64,000 bases of DNA from Pseudomonas sp. PSE14 (GCF_029203285.1 NZ_CP115669.1:2108001-2172000), one strand, 5' to 3'. Counted from the stretch's first letter, positions 27,938 through 39,644 are shown. A program made the numbers and translations. Notes: a model not told the origin generated them from the sequence alone.

Positions 27938-28672
27938 TCAGCTTTCCAGCTGGCCCCCGGCCAATGCGCACAGCTCGATGGAATCAAGGATGTGCACTTC
28001 CTTGCCTTCGGCGGCGATCAGGCCGTTCTGCTGGAAGCGGGTGAAAACGCGGGAGACGGTTTCCACTGCCAGGCCCAGGTAGTTGCCGATCTCGTTGCGC
28101 GACATGGCCAGGCGGAACTGCTGGGCCGAGAAACCACGGGCGCGGAAGCGCGCGGAGAGGTTCACCAGGAAGGTGGCGATGCGCTCGTCGGCAGTCTTCT
28201 TCGACAGCAGCATCATCATCTGCTGGTCGTCGCGGATCTCGCGGCTCATCACCCGCAGCAACTGGCGGCGCAGTTGCGGCAGTTGCTCGGACAGTTCGTC
28301 CAGGCGCTCGAAGGGAATCTCGCAGACCGAAGTGGTTTCCAGTGCCTGGGCCGAGACCGGGTAGCTCTCGGTGTCCATGCCGGACAGGCCGACCAGCTCG
28401 CTGGGCAGGTGGAAGCCGGTGATCTGCTCTTCACCACCGTCGGTGATGCTGAACGTCTTCAGCGCACCGGAGCGCACCGCGAAGACCGAGCCGAAAGCGT
28501 CGCCCTGACGGAACAGGAATTCGCCTTTCTTCAGCGGTCGGCCGCGTTTGACGATTTCATCCAGGGCATCCATGTCGTTGGTGTTCAGCGACAGGGGCAG
28601 GCAAAGGGGCGCCAGGCTGCAATCCTTGCAGTGTGCTTGGGGGAGGGCGCGCACTTTGATGGTTTCGGCCAT
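27938..28672 (-). CDS. anr: Anaerobic regulator Anr (FNR family)
   Basis: Oxygen-sensing activator with an oxygen-labile 4Fe-4S cluster. The 244-residue protein has the cluster cysteines C15, C18, C24 ([11 protein letters not shown]) and C117, a cAMP-type beta-barrel, a dimer helix and a C-terminal helix-turn-helix ([20 protein letters not shown]) with the E-SR pattern that reads TTGAT half-sites. Length equals P. aeruginosa Anr. It sits beside hemN and the cco clusters; an Anr box is visible in front of hemN and a likely one in front of ccoN-2. The upstream gap contains three phased GGTTCG hexamers. Confidence 0.97.
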   Translation of the reverse strand: MAETIKVRALPQAHCKDCSLAPLCLPLSLNTNDMDALDEIVKRGRPLKKGEFLFRQGDAFGSVFAVRSGALKTFSITDGGEEQITGFHLPSELVGLSGMDTESYPVSAQALETTSVCEIPFERLDELSEQLPQLRRQLLRVMSREIRDDQQMMMLLSKKTADERIATFLVNLSARFRARGFSAQQFRLAMSRNEIGNYLGLAVETVSRVFTRFQQNGLIAAEGKEVHILDSIELCALAGGQLES

Positions 28673-28794
28673 TGGGAGTTCCTTGAGTGGGGAAGGCACA
28701 CAAAAACCAAGGGTACCGCAGACGGCGGATCGGGCGCCAGTTGGCGGCCTCTCTGAATCGCCGGTTTCGGCGGGGAAGGCGAGGGGTGGAGCGG

Positions 28795-28820
28795 GGTTCG
28801 GGAGGGTTCGAAACGGTTCG
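28795..28820. repeat. Three GGTTCG hexamers at exact 10-base spacing
   Basis: GGTTCG at 28795-28800, 28805-28810 and 28815-28820, about 125-150 bases upstream of the anr start. The 10-base period puts them on one face of the helix. Function unknown. Confidence 0.6.
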
Positions 28821-28925
28821 AAAAGGGCCGTATCAGGGCGCTTTCCTCGGATTCGAGAGGCCGACATATCCTGTTGCAATGGGTGCGACAGTCGGCCTCG
28901 GCCGTCTGTCGCGTTGCCGGACGGG

Positions 28926-30308
28926 TCAGATGACCCGTGAGAAGCGTTGCAGGTTCTGCGTCGGCAGGTAGCGGTCGAACAGCATGCAGAGGCTGCGCAC
29001 CAGCAGCCGGCCCGAGGCGCTGACATCGATGCCGCTCGGGCTGAGGTTGATCAGGCCGTCGGTGGCGAAGCGCTCCAGATCCGGCCAGATTTCGTTGAAG
29101 TAGCCGCGGAAATCGATGTTGTAGAGCTCCTCGATCTCGTCGAAGTCCAGCTGGAAGTGGCAGATCAACTGCTGGATCACCGCGCGGCGGATGATGTCGT
29201 CCTTGTTGCAGTGCAGACCACGACGGGTGGCGAGCTGGCTCTGGTCCAGGGAACTCTGGTAGTCCGCGATGTCGCTGCTGTTCTGGCTGTAGAGGTCGCC
29301 GATCTGGCTGATGGCCGAGACGCCGAGCCCGACCAGGTCGCAATGGCCGTGGGTGGTGTAGCCCTGGAAGTTGCGTTGCAGGGTGCCGTCTTCCTGGGCC
29401 ATGGATAGCTCGTCGTCCGGCAGGGCGAAGTGGTCCATGCCTATGTAGCGGTAACCGGCGGCTTCCAGTTGCTCGGTGGTGCGCTGGAGCATTTCCAGCT
29501 TCTGGCCGGGGGAGGGCAGGTCGTCGGCGTTGATCCGGCGTTGCGGCATGAAGCGTTCCGGCAGGTGCGCGTAGTTGAACACCGACAGCCGGTTGGGTTG
29601 CAGGGCGATGACCTGTTCGACGGTGTGGGAGAAGCTTTCAGGGTTCTGCTTGGGCAGGCCGTAGATCAGGTCGATGTTGATCGAGCGGTACTGCAGGGTG
29701 CGGGCTGCATCGATGATGGCGCGGGTTTCGTCGAGGCTCTGCAGGCGGTTCACGGCCTGCTGCACTTCCAGGTTGAAGTCCTGCACGCCGAGGCTGATGC
29801 GGTTGAAGCCCAGTTCGCGGAGCAGGCCCATGGTCGACCAGTCGGCTTCGCGCGGGTCGATCTCGATGCCGTAGTCGCCGGAGTCGTCGTCCAGCAGGTT
29901 GAAGTGCGTGCGCAACTGGCTCATCAGTTCGCGCAACTGGCCGGAACTGAGGAAGGTCGGGGTACCGCCGCCGAAGTGCAGTTGCTCGACTTGTTGCCCC
30001 CGGCCCAGGTGGCGACTGACGATCTCGATCTCGCGGATCAGCCGGGCGAGGTAAGGGGCACTGCGGCCGCGGTCCTTGGTGATGACCTTGTTGCAGGCGC
30101 AGTAGTAGCAGATGTTCGCGCAGAACGGGATGTGCACGTAGAGCGAGAGCGGGCGCTGTGCCTTCTGGCTATCGCGCAGCGCGTGCAGCAGGTCGAAGGG
30201 GCCGACGCCTTCGTGGAACTGCACGGCTGTGGGATAGGAGGTGTAGCGCGGGCCGGACAGATCGTAGCGGCGTATCAGATCTGCGTCCCAGCGAATATTG
30301 TCGAGCAT
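28926..30308 (-). CDS. hemN: Oxygen-independent coproporphyrinogen III oxidase
   Basis: Radical-SAM enzyme that converts coproporphyrinogen III to protoporphyrinogen IX without oxygen. The 460-residue protein has the cluster motif C63, C67, C70 plus C72 ([11 protein letters not shown]), the GGGTPTFL motif and the C-terminal HemN domain. Its promoter carries an Anr box at 30371-30384 with a -10 at the expected distance, so it should be induced at low oxygen. It follows the sulfite-exporter-like gene in the same direction but seems to have its own promoter. Confidence 0.97.
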   Translation of the reverse strand: MLDNIRWDADLIRRYDLSGPRYTSYPTAVQFHEGVGPFDLLHALRDSQKAQRPLSLYVHIPFCANICYYCACNKVITKDRGRSAPYLARLIREIEIVSRHLGRGQQVEQLHFGGGTPTFLSSGQLRELMSQLRTHFNLLDDDSGDYGIEIDPREADWSTMGLLRELGFNRISLGVQDFNLEVQQAVNRLQSLDETRAIIDAARTLQYRSINIDLIYGLPKQNPESFSHTVEQVIALQPNRLSVFNYAHLPERFMPQRRINADDLPSPGQKLEMLQRTTEQLEAAGYRYIGMDHFALPDDELSMAQEDGTLQRNFQGYTTHGHCDLVGLGVSAISQIGDLYSQNSSDIADYQSSLDQSQLATRRGLHCNKDDIIRRAVIQQLICHFQLDFDEIEELYNIDFRGYFNEIWPDLERFATDGLINLSPSGIDVSASGRLLVRSLCMLFDRYLPTQNLQRFSRVI

Positions 30309-30342
30309 GCCGAGGTCCCCGGTTGGCGAGCTTTTCCCGCGC

Positions 30343-30384
30343 AGTCTAGGGAGAGTCCGACTATGGCCTGTTGACCTGTATCAA
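30343..30384 (-). promoter_or_regulatory. ANR-dependent promoter of hemN
   Basis: The box TTGACCTGTATCAA (30371-30384) matches the TTGAT-N4-ATCAA consensus at 9 of 10 bases. On the minus strand the -10 TAGACT (30348-30343) is centred 32 bases downstream, the distance of a class II FNR promoter, giving a start near 30336. The box overlaps the stop codon of the upstream gene. Confidence 0.8.
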
Positions 30385-31106
30385 GCGGCTTTGTGGTGCG
30401 TATGGTTGGCGCTGGCGTGCATTTCGTGGCCCATGATCCATGCCTGGTGCGGGCCAGGCAGGGTCCAGAGACCGAAGAGGATGACCAGGATGCCGCCGGT
30501 CATGCGCACGCTGCGTTTGCGCAGCAGGGCGGTGATGCGCTCCGCCGCCAGGCCCGTGGCCAGCAGCACCGGCCAGGTACCCAGGCCGAAGGCGAGCATC
30601 AGCAGCGCGCTGTCCACTGCCGAGCCCTGGCTGGTGGCCCACAGCAGGGTGCTGTAGACCAGGCCGCAGGGCAGCCAGCCCCACAGGGCGCCGAGCAGCA
30701 GTGCGCGCGGAACCGTGGCGACCGGCAGCAGGCGGCTGGCGAAGGGCTGGATGTGCTTCCACAGGCCGCGTCCGAGCGCTTCGATGCGGGTCAGGCCGCT
30801 CCACCAGCCGGCCAGGTACAGGCCCATGGCGATCAGCAGCATCCCGGCGATGACGCGCAACGCCGAGGCGAACGGCGTGCGGGCGATGGCCCAGCCGGCG
30901 AGACCGAGCAGCAGCCCCGCGCAGGCGTAGCTGAGGATGCGTCCGAGGTTGTAGGCCAGCAGCAGGCGCAGGCGGCGCGCACGTTGCTCCGGTGGAATGG
31001 CCATGGTCAGCGCGCCCATCAGGCCGCCACACATGCCCAGGCAGTGACCGCCGCCCAGCAGGCCGAGGATCAGTGCCGACGCCAGCAGGGGCGCCAGCTC
31101 AGGCAT
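30381..31106 (-). CDS. Sulfite exporter TauE/SafE-family (UreH-like) membrane protein
   Basis: A 241-residue integral membrane protein with about six helices. The first helix holds the conserved LLGGGHCLGMCGGLMGA, and a second conserved pattern is LLGALWGWLPCGLVYSTLLW. Proteins with this GHCxGMCGG motif are common next to ccoS and are suspected to move copper or another ion, but this is unproven. It starts inside the end of ccoS (8-base overlap), so it belongs to the ccoGHIS transcript. The His-rich tail (HEMHASANHTHH) could bind metal. Confidence 0.85.
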   Translation of the reverse strand: MPELAPLLASALILGLLGGGHCLGMCGGLMGALTMAIPPEQRARRLRLLLAYNLGRILSYACAGLLLGLAGWAIARTPFASALRVIAGMLLIAMGLYLAGWWSGLTRIEALGRGLWKHIQPFASRLLPVATVPRALLLGALWGWLPCGLVYSTLLWATSQGSAVDSALLMLAFGLGTWPVLLATGLAAERITALLRKRSVRMTGGILVILFGLWTLPGPHQAWIMGHEMHASANHTHHKAA

Positions 31107-31320
31107 CGCGCTTGTCCTGCGGCTGCTCACCCGGTGCTTCGGCGCCTTCGGCTTCGTCGATGCCGGCCTGGTGCTTGGGGTCTTCGTCGTCGAACAGGAT
31201 GCTGTGAGCCGGACTGTCCATGTCGTCGTACTGGCCGCTGTTCACTGCCCAGAAGAAAATACAGATACAGATGCCGACGATCAGTACGGCGATCGGAATC
31301 ATGACGTAGAGTGCGGGCAT
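31099..31320 (-). CDS. ccoS: cbb3 oxidase maturation protein CcoS
   Basis: A 73-residue membrane protein required for putting haem and copper into cbb3 oxidase. One N-terminal helix (MIPIAVLIVGICICIFFWAV) is followed by SGQYDDMDSPAHSILFDD, the family hallmark. The tail beyond residue 50 is acidic and variable. One base separates it from ccoI. Confidence 0.94.
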   Translation of the reverse strand: MPALYVMIPIAVLIVGICICIFFWAVNSGQYDDMDSPAHSILFDDEDPKHQAGIDEAEGAEAPGEQPQDKRDA

Positions 31321-31321
31321 T

Positions 31322-33799
31322 TCAACTCCGTGGCAGCGCCGGGCTCGTTTCCAGGACGGCCGGGCGCGCGGTGGTCGCTGAGGGGGCGTCGACGGCCTTG
31401 GGCAGCCGGGTCAGGCGCAGGGCATTGAGCACCACGGTCAGCGAGCTGATCGACATGCCCACCGCCGCCCACACGGGCGTGATCCAGCCGAGGGCGGCGA
31501 AGGGCAGCATGAGCCCATTGTACAACCCTGCCCAGACCAGGTTCTCGATGATTACCCGGCGGGTGCGGCGCGCCAGGCTGAAGGCCTGCACCAGGCTTTC
31601 CAATCGATTGGACAGCAGCACGGCGTCGGCGCTGGTCTTGGCCAGGTCGGTTGCGGAACCCATGGCGACGCTGATGTCGGCGGCAGCCAGCACCGGCACG
31701 TCGTTCACGCCGTCGCCGAGCATCAGCACGCGGCGGCCTTCCTGGTGCAACTGGCGCAGGACTTCCAGTTTGTCGTCGGGGCGCAGGCCGCCCCGGCAGT
31801 CGTCGATGCCCAGTTCGGCGGCAACCCGGCCGACCATCGGCGAGCTGTCGCCGGAGAGCAGCAGGGTGCGCCAGCCACGGGCGCGGCAGGCGTCGAGGAG
31901 GGCGGAGGCGTCTTCGCGGATGCGGTCGTCCAGCACCAGCCACGCCAGCGCGCTGCGCTCATCCCCGAGCAGCAACCATTGGCCGGGCTCCTGTGGGTGC
32001 GCCGGCGCTGCGCTGTGGCTCAGGGCGCAGACGAAGGACGGTTCGCCAATGCGCAGGCGGCGTTCGCCAACCTGACCTTCCAGACCCAGGCCCGGATGGC
32101 TTTCGACGTTCTCGGCAGGCTGCGGCGCACGGCCGAAGGCGCGGGCGATGGGGTGTTCGGAGCGGTTCTCCAGCGCCGCCGCCAGGGCCAGGCAGGTATC
32201 GCTGTCGAGGTCGCCCAGCGGGCGCACGGCGCGCAGGGTCAGGCGGCCTTCGGTGAGGGTGCCGGTCTTGTCGAAGATCACTGTGTCGATGTGGTTCAGG
32301 CCTTCCAGCACATGGCCGCGGGTCAGTAGCAGGCCGAGCTTGTGCAGACTACCGGTGGCGGCGGTGAGCGCGGTGGGCGTAGCCAGGGAGAGGGCGCAGG
32401 GGCAGGTCGCCACCAGCATCGCCAGCACCACCCAGAAGGCACGGGGGGCGTCGTGTTGCCACCAGAACAGGCCGACCACTGCGGCCAGCACCAGCAGCGC
32501 GATGAGGAACCATTGCGCGGCCTTGTCGGCGAGTTCGGCCAGGCGCGGCTTGTCCGACTGGGCGCGTTCCAGCAGGCGGACAATGGCGGAGAGCCGGCTG
32601 TCGTTGCCCAGGGCGCTGATCTGCACGGTCAGCGGACCTTCCACGTTCAGGGTGCCGCCGGTGACGCTGTCGCCGGTCTGGCGCGGTTGCGGCAGGTACT
32701 CGCCGGTGAGCAGGGATTCGTCGACGCTGGACTGGCCGTCGAGGATCTGGCCGTCGGCGGGAATCACTGCGCCGGGCTGCACCAGCACGCGGTCGCCGAC
32801 GTTCAGCTCGCTGAGCAGCACGCGGGTGCTCTGTCCGTTCTTGTCCAGGCGCAGGCAGGAGGCGGGCAGCAGGTTGACCAGTTGTGCGGTGGCGGCAGCG
32901 GTACGTTCGCGGGCGCGGCGCTCCAGGTAGCGGCCGGAGAGCAGGAACAGGGCGAACATACCGACGGCGTCGAAATACAGGTCTCCGCTGCCGGTGATGG
33001 AGGTCCAGATGCCGGCCAGGTAAGCGCCGCCGATGGCCAGGGAGACCGAGACGTCCATGGTCAGGTGGCGGGTGCGCAGGTCGCGCAGGGCGCCGCGGAA
33101 GAACGGCTGGCAGGAGTAGAAGACAATCGGTGTGGTGAGGAACATCGCCACCCAGCGCAGGATTTCGTGTAGTTCGGGGCTCAGGTCGATGTTGAATTCC
33201 GGCCAGGTGGCCATGGTTGCCATCATCGCCTGGAACCACAGCATGCCGGCGACGCCCAGCTGGCGCAGGGAGCGGCGGTTTTCTTCGTGCAGTTGCTCGG
33301 CGGCGCGGTCGGGCTGGTAGGGGTGGGCGGCGTAGCCGATCTTGCGCAGCTCGGCGAGCAGGGCGCTCAGGGGCATCTGGCTGTCGGACCAGCGCACGTG
33401 AAGGCGATGGTTGGACAGGTTGAGGCCGGCCTCGGCAATGGCGGGCAGGCCCTTGAGGTGTTTCTCGATCAGCCAGCCGCAGGCGGCACAGCTGATGCCT
33501 TCAAGGAGCAGGGTGGTTTCCGCCAGCTCGCCTTCGTGTCGAACGAAGGGCTGCTGCACGTCGGGACGATCGAACAGCTTCAGCTCGTCGCTCAGTTGCT
33601 CGGGCAGTACGTCGGGATTGGGCGCCGCCTCGGTACGGTGGCGGTAGTAGCCTTCCAGGCCGCCGGCGACGATGGCTTCGGCCACGGCCTGGCAGCCCGG
33701 GCAGCAGAATTCGCGGGTTTCACCAAGGACCTGCGCCGTGAAACGGCTGCCGGCGGGAACCGGCAGGGCGCAGTGGTAACAGGGCAGCGGGGCGCTCAT
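31322..33799 (-). CDS. ccoI: Copper-exporting P-type ATPase CcoI (FixI)
   Basis: Copper ATPase needed to supply copper to the cbb3 oxidase active site. The 825-residue protein has an N-terminal cysteine cluster (C7, C10, C32/C33, C36; CYHCALP and FCCPGCQ), a heavy-metal domain with CAAC (C104, C107), the CPC metal site in a membrane helix (ATCPCALSLA), the phosphorylation motif DKTGTLTEG and the hinge GDGVNDVPVL. About eight membrane helices. Overlaps ccoH by 4 bases and lies 1 base from ccoS. Distinct from CopA-type exporters because of the extra N-terminal cluster. Confidence 0.96.
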   Translation of the reverse strand: MSAPLPCYHCALPVPAGSRFTAQVLGETREFCCPGCQAVAEAIVAGGLEGYYRHRTEAAPNPDVLPEQLSDELKLFDRPDVQQPFVRHEGELAETTLLLEGISCAACGWLIEKHLKGLPAIAEAGLNLSNHRLHVRWSDSQMPLSALLAELRKIGYAAHPYQPDRAAEQLHEENRRSLRQLGVAGMLWFQAMMATMATWPEFNIDLSPELHEILRWVAMFLTTPIVFYSCQPFFRGALRDLRTRHLTMDVSVSLAIGGAYLAGIWTSITGSGDLYFDAVGMFALFLLSGRYLERRARERTAAATAQLVNLLPASCLRLDKNGQSTRVLLSELNVGDRVLVQPGAVIPADGQILDGQSSVDESLLTGEYLPQPRQTGDSVTGGTLNVEGPLTVQISALGNDSRLSAIVRLLERAQSDKPRLAELADKAAQWFLIALLVLAAVVGLFWWQHDAPRAFWVVLAMLVATCPCALSLATPTALTAATGSLHKLGLLLTRGHVLEGLNHIDTVIFDKTGTLTEGRLTLRAVRPLGDLDSDTCLALAAALENRSEHPIARAFGRAPQPAENVESHPGLGLEGQVGERRLRIGEPSFVCALSHSAAPAHPQEPGQWLLLGDERSALAWLVLDDRIREDASALLDACRARGWRTLLLSGDSSPMVGRVAAELGIDDCRGGLRPDDKLEVLRQLHQEGRRVLMLGDGVNDVPVLAAADISVAMGSATDLAKTSADAVLLSNRLESLVQAFSLARRTRRVIIENLVWAGLYNGLMLPFAALGWITPVWAAVGMSISSLTVVLNALRLTRLPKAVDAPSATTARPAVLETSPALPRS

Positions 33800-34341
33800 G
33801 GGCGCTCGGCTTCGTCTCCCTTGAGGGGCTCGTCGCCAAGGACGAACGAACCGCCGGGGGCGACTTTCTCTTCTTCGAACAGACGCCAGGCCTGGCCGTT
33901 TTCCTGGCCGAGCAGCTCGACGAAGCGACGGCCCTTGACGGCGGCATCGAGGCTGCCGGTGTAGCGGCCGGGCTCGACCGGGCTGGGCAGCAGGTCGAGG
34001 TGCTTGTCCTGGGCTTCCAGGGTGGGGGAGAGCAGGTTCAGGGTGAGCTTGTCCGGGTGGCTGGCGCCGGAAAGGCGCAGGTCGACTTCGCCGGTCAGTT
34101 CATCGAAGCTGATTTTCGCCTGCAGCTTGAGCTGTTGCGCCAGGTGCTCGCGGTCCAGGGAGCGGTTGATGCCCTTGCCGGCCTCGTAGTAGTTGTCGCT
34201 GACCAGGGAGTCCTGGTTGTTCACCGCGATGTTGACCATCATCAGGCTGAGGAACACCGAGATGGCCAGCATGCCGATGATGATCCATGGCCAGAGGTGC
34301 TTGTACCAGGGTTCCACGGGCGTTTTCATGGCCGATTGCAT
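33796..34341 (-). CDS. ccoH: cbb3 oxidase assembly protein CcoH (FixH)
   Basis: A 181-residue assembly factor with one N-terminal helix (LWPWIIIGMLAISVFLSLMM) and a periplasmic domain starting near residue 45 (VSDNYYEAGKGINRSLDRE, conserved in FixH). The start at 34341 has a weak AAAAGAG site; an ATG four codons later is possible. It lies between ccoG and ccoI, the usual ccoGHIS order. Confidence 0.92.
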   Translation of the reverse strand: MQSAMKTPVEPWYKHLWPWIIIGMLAISVFLSLMMVNIAVNNQDSLVSDNYYEAGKGINRSLDREHLAQQLKLQAKISFDELTGEVDLRLSGASHPDKLTLNLLSPTLEAQDKHLDLLPSPVEPGRYTGSLDAAVKGRRFVELLGQENGQAWRLFEEEKVAPGGSFVLGDEPLKGDEAERP

Positions 34342-34472
34342 TCTCTTTTCTCTCGCTGGAATGGCCCGCGAGGGCGCGGTCTGTCCGCTGCGGGGGCGGG
34401 CGGATTCTACGTGCTTCGGTCGGTACTGGCACCCCATGTGCAACATGGGGTGCCAATTCGTTCAGCTGTGGT

Positions 34473-35888
34473 TCAACGAACGCGCGGGCCGATGAAGCGG
34501 CTGGAGGATTCCTTGTTGATGGACGGGTCGTCCACCGACTGGATGGTGAAGCTGATCTCGTTGGTGGTGGAGGGCAGCTTCTCCGGATCGATGGAGAGTT
34601 CCACAGGCATGCTGACGATATCACCGGCAGCCACCGAGATTTCCTTCTTGCCTTCCAGGATCAGGCCGTCCAGGCCCTTGGCGCCGAGTACGTAGGTGTG
34701 GTCCTGCTGATCCTTGTTCATGATCTTCAGGCTGTACACGTTCTCGATCCGGCCTTCGGCGTTCTCGCGGTAGAGCACGCGGTCCTTGCTGACGTCGAAG
34801 CCCACCAGCGGGCGAATGACCACGGCGGTGATCAGCAGGCCGATCATCAGGCACAGGGCGATGGCGTAGCCGATCAGGCGCGGGCGTACCAGGTGGGTCT
34901 TCTGCCCGGACAGGTTGTGCTCGGTGGTGTAGCTGATCAGTCCGCGCGGATAGCCCATCTTGTCCATGATGCTGTCGCAGGCGTCGATACAGGCGGCGCA
35001 GCCGATGCACTCGATCTGCAGGCCGTCACGGATGTCGATGCCGGTGGGGCAGACCTGTACGCACATGGTGCAATCGATGCAGTCGCCCAGGCCCTGGGCC
35101 TTGTAGTCGATGTTCTTCTTGCGCGGGCCGCGCGACTCGCCGCGGCGCGGGTCGTAGGAGACGATCAGGGTGTCCTTGTCGAACATCACGCTCTGGAAGC
35201 GCGCGTAAGGGCACATGTAGATGCATACCTGCTCGCGCAGCCAGCCGGCATTGCCATAGGTGGCGAGGGTGAAGAAGCCGACCCAGAAGTAGGCCCAACC
35301 GTCGGCCTGGCCGGTCACCAGGTCCGGCAGCAGTTCGCGGATGGAGGCGAAGTAACCGACGAAGGTCAGGCCGGTCACCAGGCCGATCAGCAGCCACAGG
35401 CTGTGCTTGGCGGCCTTGCGCAGCAGTTTGTTGCTGCTCATGTTGGCCTTGTCGAGCTTCATGCGCTGGTTGCGGTCACCCTCGGTGACTTTTTCGCACC
35501 ACATGAAGATCCAGGTCCACACGCTCTGCGGGCACGTGTAGCCGCACCAGACGCGGCCGGCGAATACCGTGATGAAGAACAGGCCGAAGGCCGCAATGAT
35601 CAGTAGGCCGGAGAGGAGGATGAAGTCCTGAGGCCAGAAGGTCGCGCCGAAGATGTAGAACTTGCGCTCGGGCAGGTCCCAGAGGACTGCCTGGCGACCG
35701 TTCCAGGTCAACCAGACGGTGCCGAAGTAGAGGAGGAAGAGGAAGGCACCTCCAGCCATTCGGAGATTTCGGAAGAATCCGGTGAAGGCTCGGGTGTAGA
35801 TTTTTTCCCGAGAGGCATAGAGGTCGACGCTCTCACCCTTGCCCTTGGCGGGCGGAGTGACGTCTTGGACGGGAATCTGTTTGCTCAT
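34473..35888 (-). CDS. ccoG: cbb3 oxidase accessory iron-sulfur protein CcoG (RdxA/FixG)
   Basis: A 471-residue membrane protein that reduces copper for CcoN assembly in Rhodobacter. It has about five membrane helices, a CGYTCPQSVW motif, two ferredoxin 4Fe-4S motifs (CIDCTMCVQVCPTGIDIR; CIGCAACIDACD) and a C-terminal immunoglobulin-like periplasmic domain. ATG at 35888; the longer frame to 35930 has no support. First gene of ccoGHIS, 130 bases upstream of ccoH and downstream of the cco-1 operon. Confidence 0.96.
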   Translation of the reverse strand: MSKQIPVQDVTPPAKGKGESVDLYASREKIYTRAFTGFFRNLRMAGGAFLFLLYFGTVWLTWNGRQAVLWDLPERKFYIFGATFWPQDFILLSGLLIIAAFGLFFITVFAGRVWCGYTCPQSVWTWIFMWCEKVTEGDRNQRMKLDKANMSSNKLLRKAAKHSLWLLIGLVTGLTFVGYFASIRELLPDLVTGQADGWAYFWVGFFTLATYGNAGWLREQVCIYMCPYARFQSVMFDKDTLIVSYDPRRGESRGPRKKNIDYKAQGLGDCIDCTMCVQVCPTGIDIRDGLQIECIGCAACIDACDSIMDKMGYPRGLISYTTEHNLSGQKTHLVRPRLIGYAIALCLMIGLLITAVVIRPLVGFDVSKDRVLYRENAEGRIENVYSLKIMNKDQQDHTYVLGAKGLDGLILEGKKEISVAAGDIVSMPVELSIDPEKLPSTTNEISFTIQSVDDPSINKESSSRFIGPRVR

Positions 35889-36038
35889 CAGTGCATTCCA
35901 CGGCAGCGGGAGGGCGCCCTGTCGATACATGCCGAGCAGGGTCAGAAATATGCTTGCACGCCTAACAATGATACGGCGTGGAGGGGGGGCTAACGGTGCG
36001 ACAGTTGGTCGCGCAATGAATTATGGACCCAGAAATAG

Positions 36039-36068
36039 AGCGGCGCCGGTGTAGGAACCGGCGCCGCT
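36039..36068 (-). terminator. Probable terminator of the cco-1 operon
   Basis: Perfect 12-bp stem AGCGGCGCCGGT (36039-36050) with ACCGGCGCCGCT (36057-36068), followed on the minus strand by a T-rich stretch (CTATTTCT). It lies 33 bases after the ccoP-1 stop. Confidence 0.7.
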
Positions 36069-36100
36069 GGGGTGTTGCTTTGGAGTAGGAGAGGGGAGGC

Positions 36101-37066
36101 TTATTCGGCGCTCTTCTCACCTTCACCATGGGACAGGCTGTACACGTAGGCGGCCAGCAGGTGCACCTGGTCCTTGCCCAGACGCTCCAGCTGAGCCGGC
36201 ATCTGGCCCTGGCGGCCGTAGCGGATGGTCTGCTGCAGCTGGGCGAAGCTCGAGCCGTAGATGAACGCGGCCGGGTGGGTCAGGTTCGGCGCGCCCATGG
36301 CGGCGGTGCCTTTGCCTTCCGGACCGTGGCAAGCCACGCAGTTGGTCTGGAAGATCTTCTGACCGTTGGCGACCTGCTCGTCAGTCACGCCTTCGGGAGC
36401 CTTGCGGCCGTCCAGCTTGGTGGTGACGAAAGCAGCTACGTCGTGAACGCCGGCATCGCCGATGACTTCGCCCCAGGCCGGCATGGCCGCGTGGCGACCG
36501 CCTTCGATGGTGGCAACGATGTCCTTCGGCTCGCCGCCCCAGCGCCAGTCGGCGTCGGTCAGGTTCGGGAAGCCGTGGGCGCCCTTGGCGTCGGAGCCGT
36601 GGCAGACCGAGCAGTTGGAAGCGAACAGGCGGTTACCCATTTTCAGGGCCTGCTCGTCCTTGGCCACGTCCTCGATCGGCATGGCGCCGAACTTGGCGTA
36701 CAGCGGGCCGTACTTCTCGTCGGCCTTGGCCATTTCCTTTTCCCACTGGTGCACGCCGGTCCAGCCGGCCTGACCGTTGGCGAACTCGTTCTTGTCCTGG
36801 TAGCCCGGCAGCAGGCCTTTCCAGTTACCCAGGCCCGGGTACAGGGCGAGGTAGGCGAGGGCGAAGACGAAGGTGGCGACGAACAGCATGAACCACCACT
36901 TCGGCAGCGGGTTGTCATACTCCTCGATGCCGTCGAAGGCATGGCCGACGGTCTCGTCGGTGGCTTCGCTGCGTTGGCCGCGGCGGGTGGCGAACAGCAG
37001 CCACGCCAGGGCGAAGATGGTGCCCAGGGTAAGTACGGTGACGTACAGACTCCAGAAGGTTGTCAT
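36101..37066 (-). CDS. ccoP1: cbb3 cytochrome oxidase subunit III, copy 1 (di-haem CcoP)
   Basis: Membrane-anchored dihaem cytochrome c that passes electrons towards CcoO. The 321-residue protein has two membrane helices (about 9-26 and 58-76) and two haem sites: C152/C155/H156 (CSVCH) and C243/C246/H247 (CVACH). It overlaps ccoQ1 by 4 bases and ends the ccoNOQP-1 operon. It differs from copy 2 most in the linker around residues 88-125. Confidence 0.96.
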   Translation of the reverse strand: MTTFWSLYVTVLTLGTIFALAWLLFATRRGQRSEATDETVGHAFDGIEEYDNPLPKWWFMLFVATFVFALAYLALYPGLGNWKGLLPGYQDKNEFANGQAGWTGVHQWEKEMAKADEKYGPLYAKFGAMPIEDVAKDEQALKMGNRLFASNCSVCHGSDAKGAHGFPNLTDADWRWGGEPKDIVATIEGGRHAAMPAWGEVIGDAGVHDVAAFVTTKLDGRKAPEGVTDEQVANGQKIFQTNCVACHGPEGKGTAAMGAPNLTHPAAFIYGSSFAQLQQTIRYGRQGQMPAQLERLGKDQVHLLAAYVYSLSHGEGEKSAE

Positions 37067-37254
37067 TCTTTGTTGCTCCTAGAAGCTTGCTCTTGCTCGA
37101 CGTGCTTTTTGGCGACCGGGTCGTCCGCGAAGGGCAGCAGGGCATCTTCGTCGAAGCGTCCCTTGCGCTTGCCGCTGTAGGCCCAGAGCAGTACGCCAAT
37201 GAAGGCGACCATCACTACTACGGTGCCGATGCCGCGAATCGTCCCGATATCCAT
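37063..37254 (-). CDS. ccoQ1: cbb3 oxidase subunit CcoQ, copy 1
   Basis: A 63-residue single-helix protein that stabilises the complex. Begins [20 protein letters not shown] and ends in an acidic, charged tail. Start at 37254; it lies 5 bases downstream of ccoO1 and overlaps ccoP1. Nearly the same as copy 2. Confidence 0.93.
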   Translation of the reverse strand: MDIGTIRGIGTVVVMVAFIGVLLWAYSGKRKGRFDEDALLPFADDPVAKKHVEQEQASRSNKE

Positions 37255-37259
37255 CACTG

Positions 37260-37867
37260 TCACCGTTTGCTCTTGATGATGGTGCCGAGGCCTTGCAGGT
37301 AGGCGACGACAGCATCCATCTCGGTCTTGCCCTTGACGGCATCGCGTGCACCGGCGATGTCTTCGTCGGTGTAGGGCACGCCCATGGAGCGCATGACTTC
37401 CATCTTCTTCGCCGTGTCCTTGCCATCGAGCTTGTTCTCGACCAGCCACGGGTAGGACGGCATCTTCGACTCAGGCACCACGTTGCGCGGGTTGTACAGG
37501 TGCGCGCGGTGCCAGTCGTCCGAGTAGCGGCCGCCGACGCGGGCCAGGTCCGGGCCGGTACGCTTGGAGCCCCACAGGAACGGGTGGTCCCAGACGCTTT
37601 CGCCGGCGACGGAGTAGTGGCCGTAGCGCTCGGTTTCGGCGCGGAACGGACGGACCATCTGCGAGTGGCAACCTACGCAACCTTCGCGGATGTAGATGTC
37701 GCGGCCTTCGAGCTCAAGTGCAGTGCGCGGCTTCATGCCTTCCACCGGCTTGTTGGTCACGTCCTGGAAGAACAGCGGGACGATCTGGGTCAGACCGCCA
37801 ACGCTCACGGCGATGACCATGAAGAAGGCCAGCAGGCCGATGTTCTTCTCGACTGCTTCGTGCTTCA

Positions 37868-37868
<1 letters not shown>
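37260..37868 (-). CDS. ccoO1: cbb3 cytochrome oxidase subunit II, copy 1 (mono-haem CcoO)
   Basis: A 202-residue membrane-anchored cytochrome c that hands electrons to CcoN. One N-terminal helix (about 10-30) and one haem site C64/C67/H68 (CVGCH), with the downstream [11 protein letters not shown] carrying the Met ligand. Its start overlaps the ccoN1 stop by one base (TGATG). Confidence 0.96.
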
Positions 37869-39607
<1,739 letters not shown>

Positions 39608-39633
39608 ACTCGCGCCCGGTGAAGGGCGCGAGT
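39608..39633 (-). terminator. Terminator of the cco-2 operon
   Basis: Stem ACTCGCGCCC (39608-39617) with GGGCGCGAGT (39624-39633), then TTTCTTCC on the minus strand, 12 bases after the ccoP-2 stop. Confidence 0.75.
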
Positions 39634-39644
39634 GGAGGAGGGAT

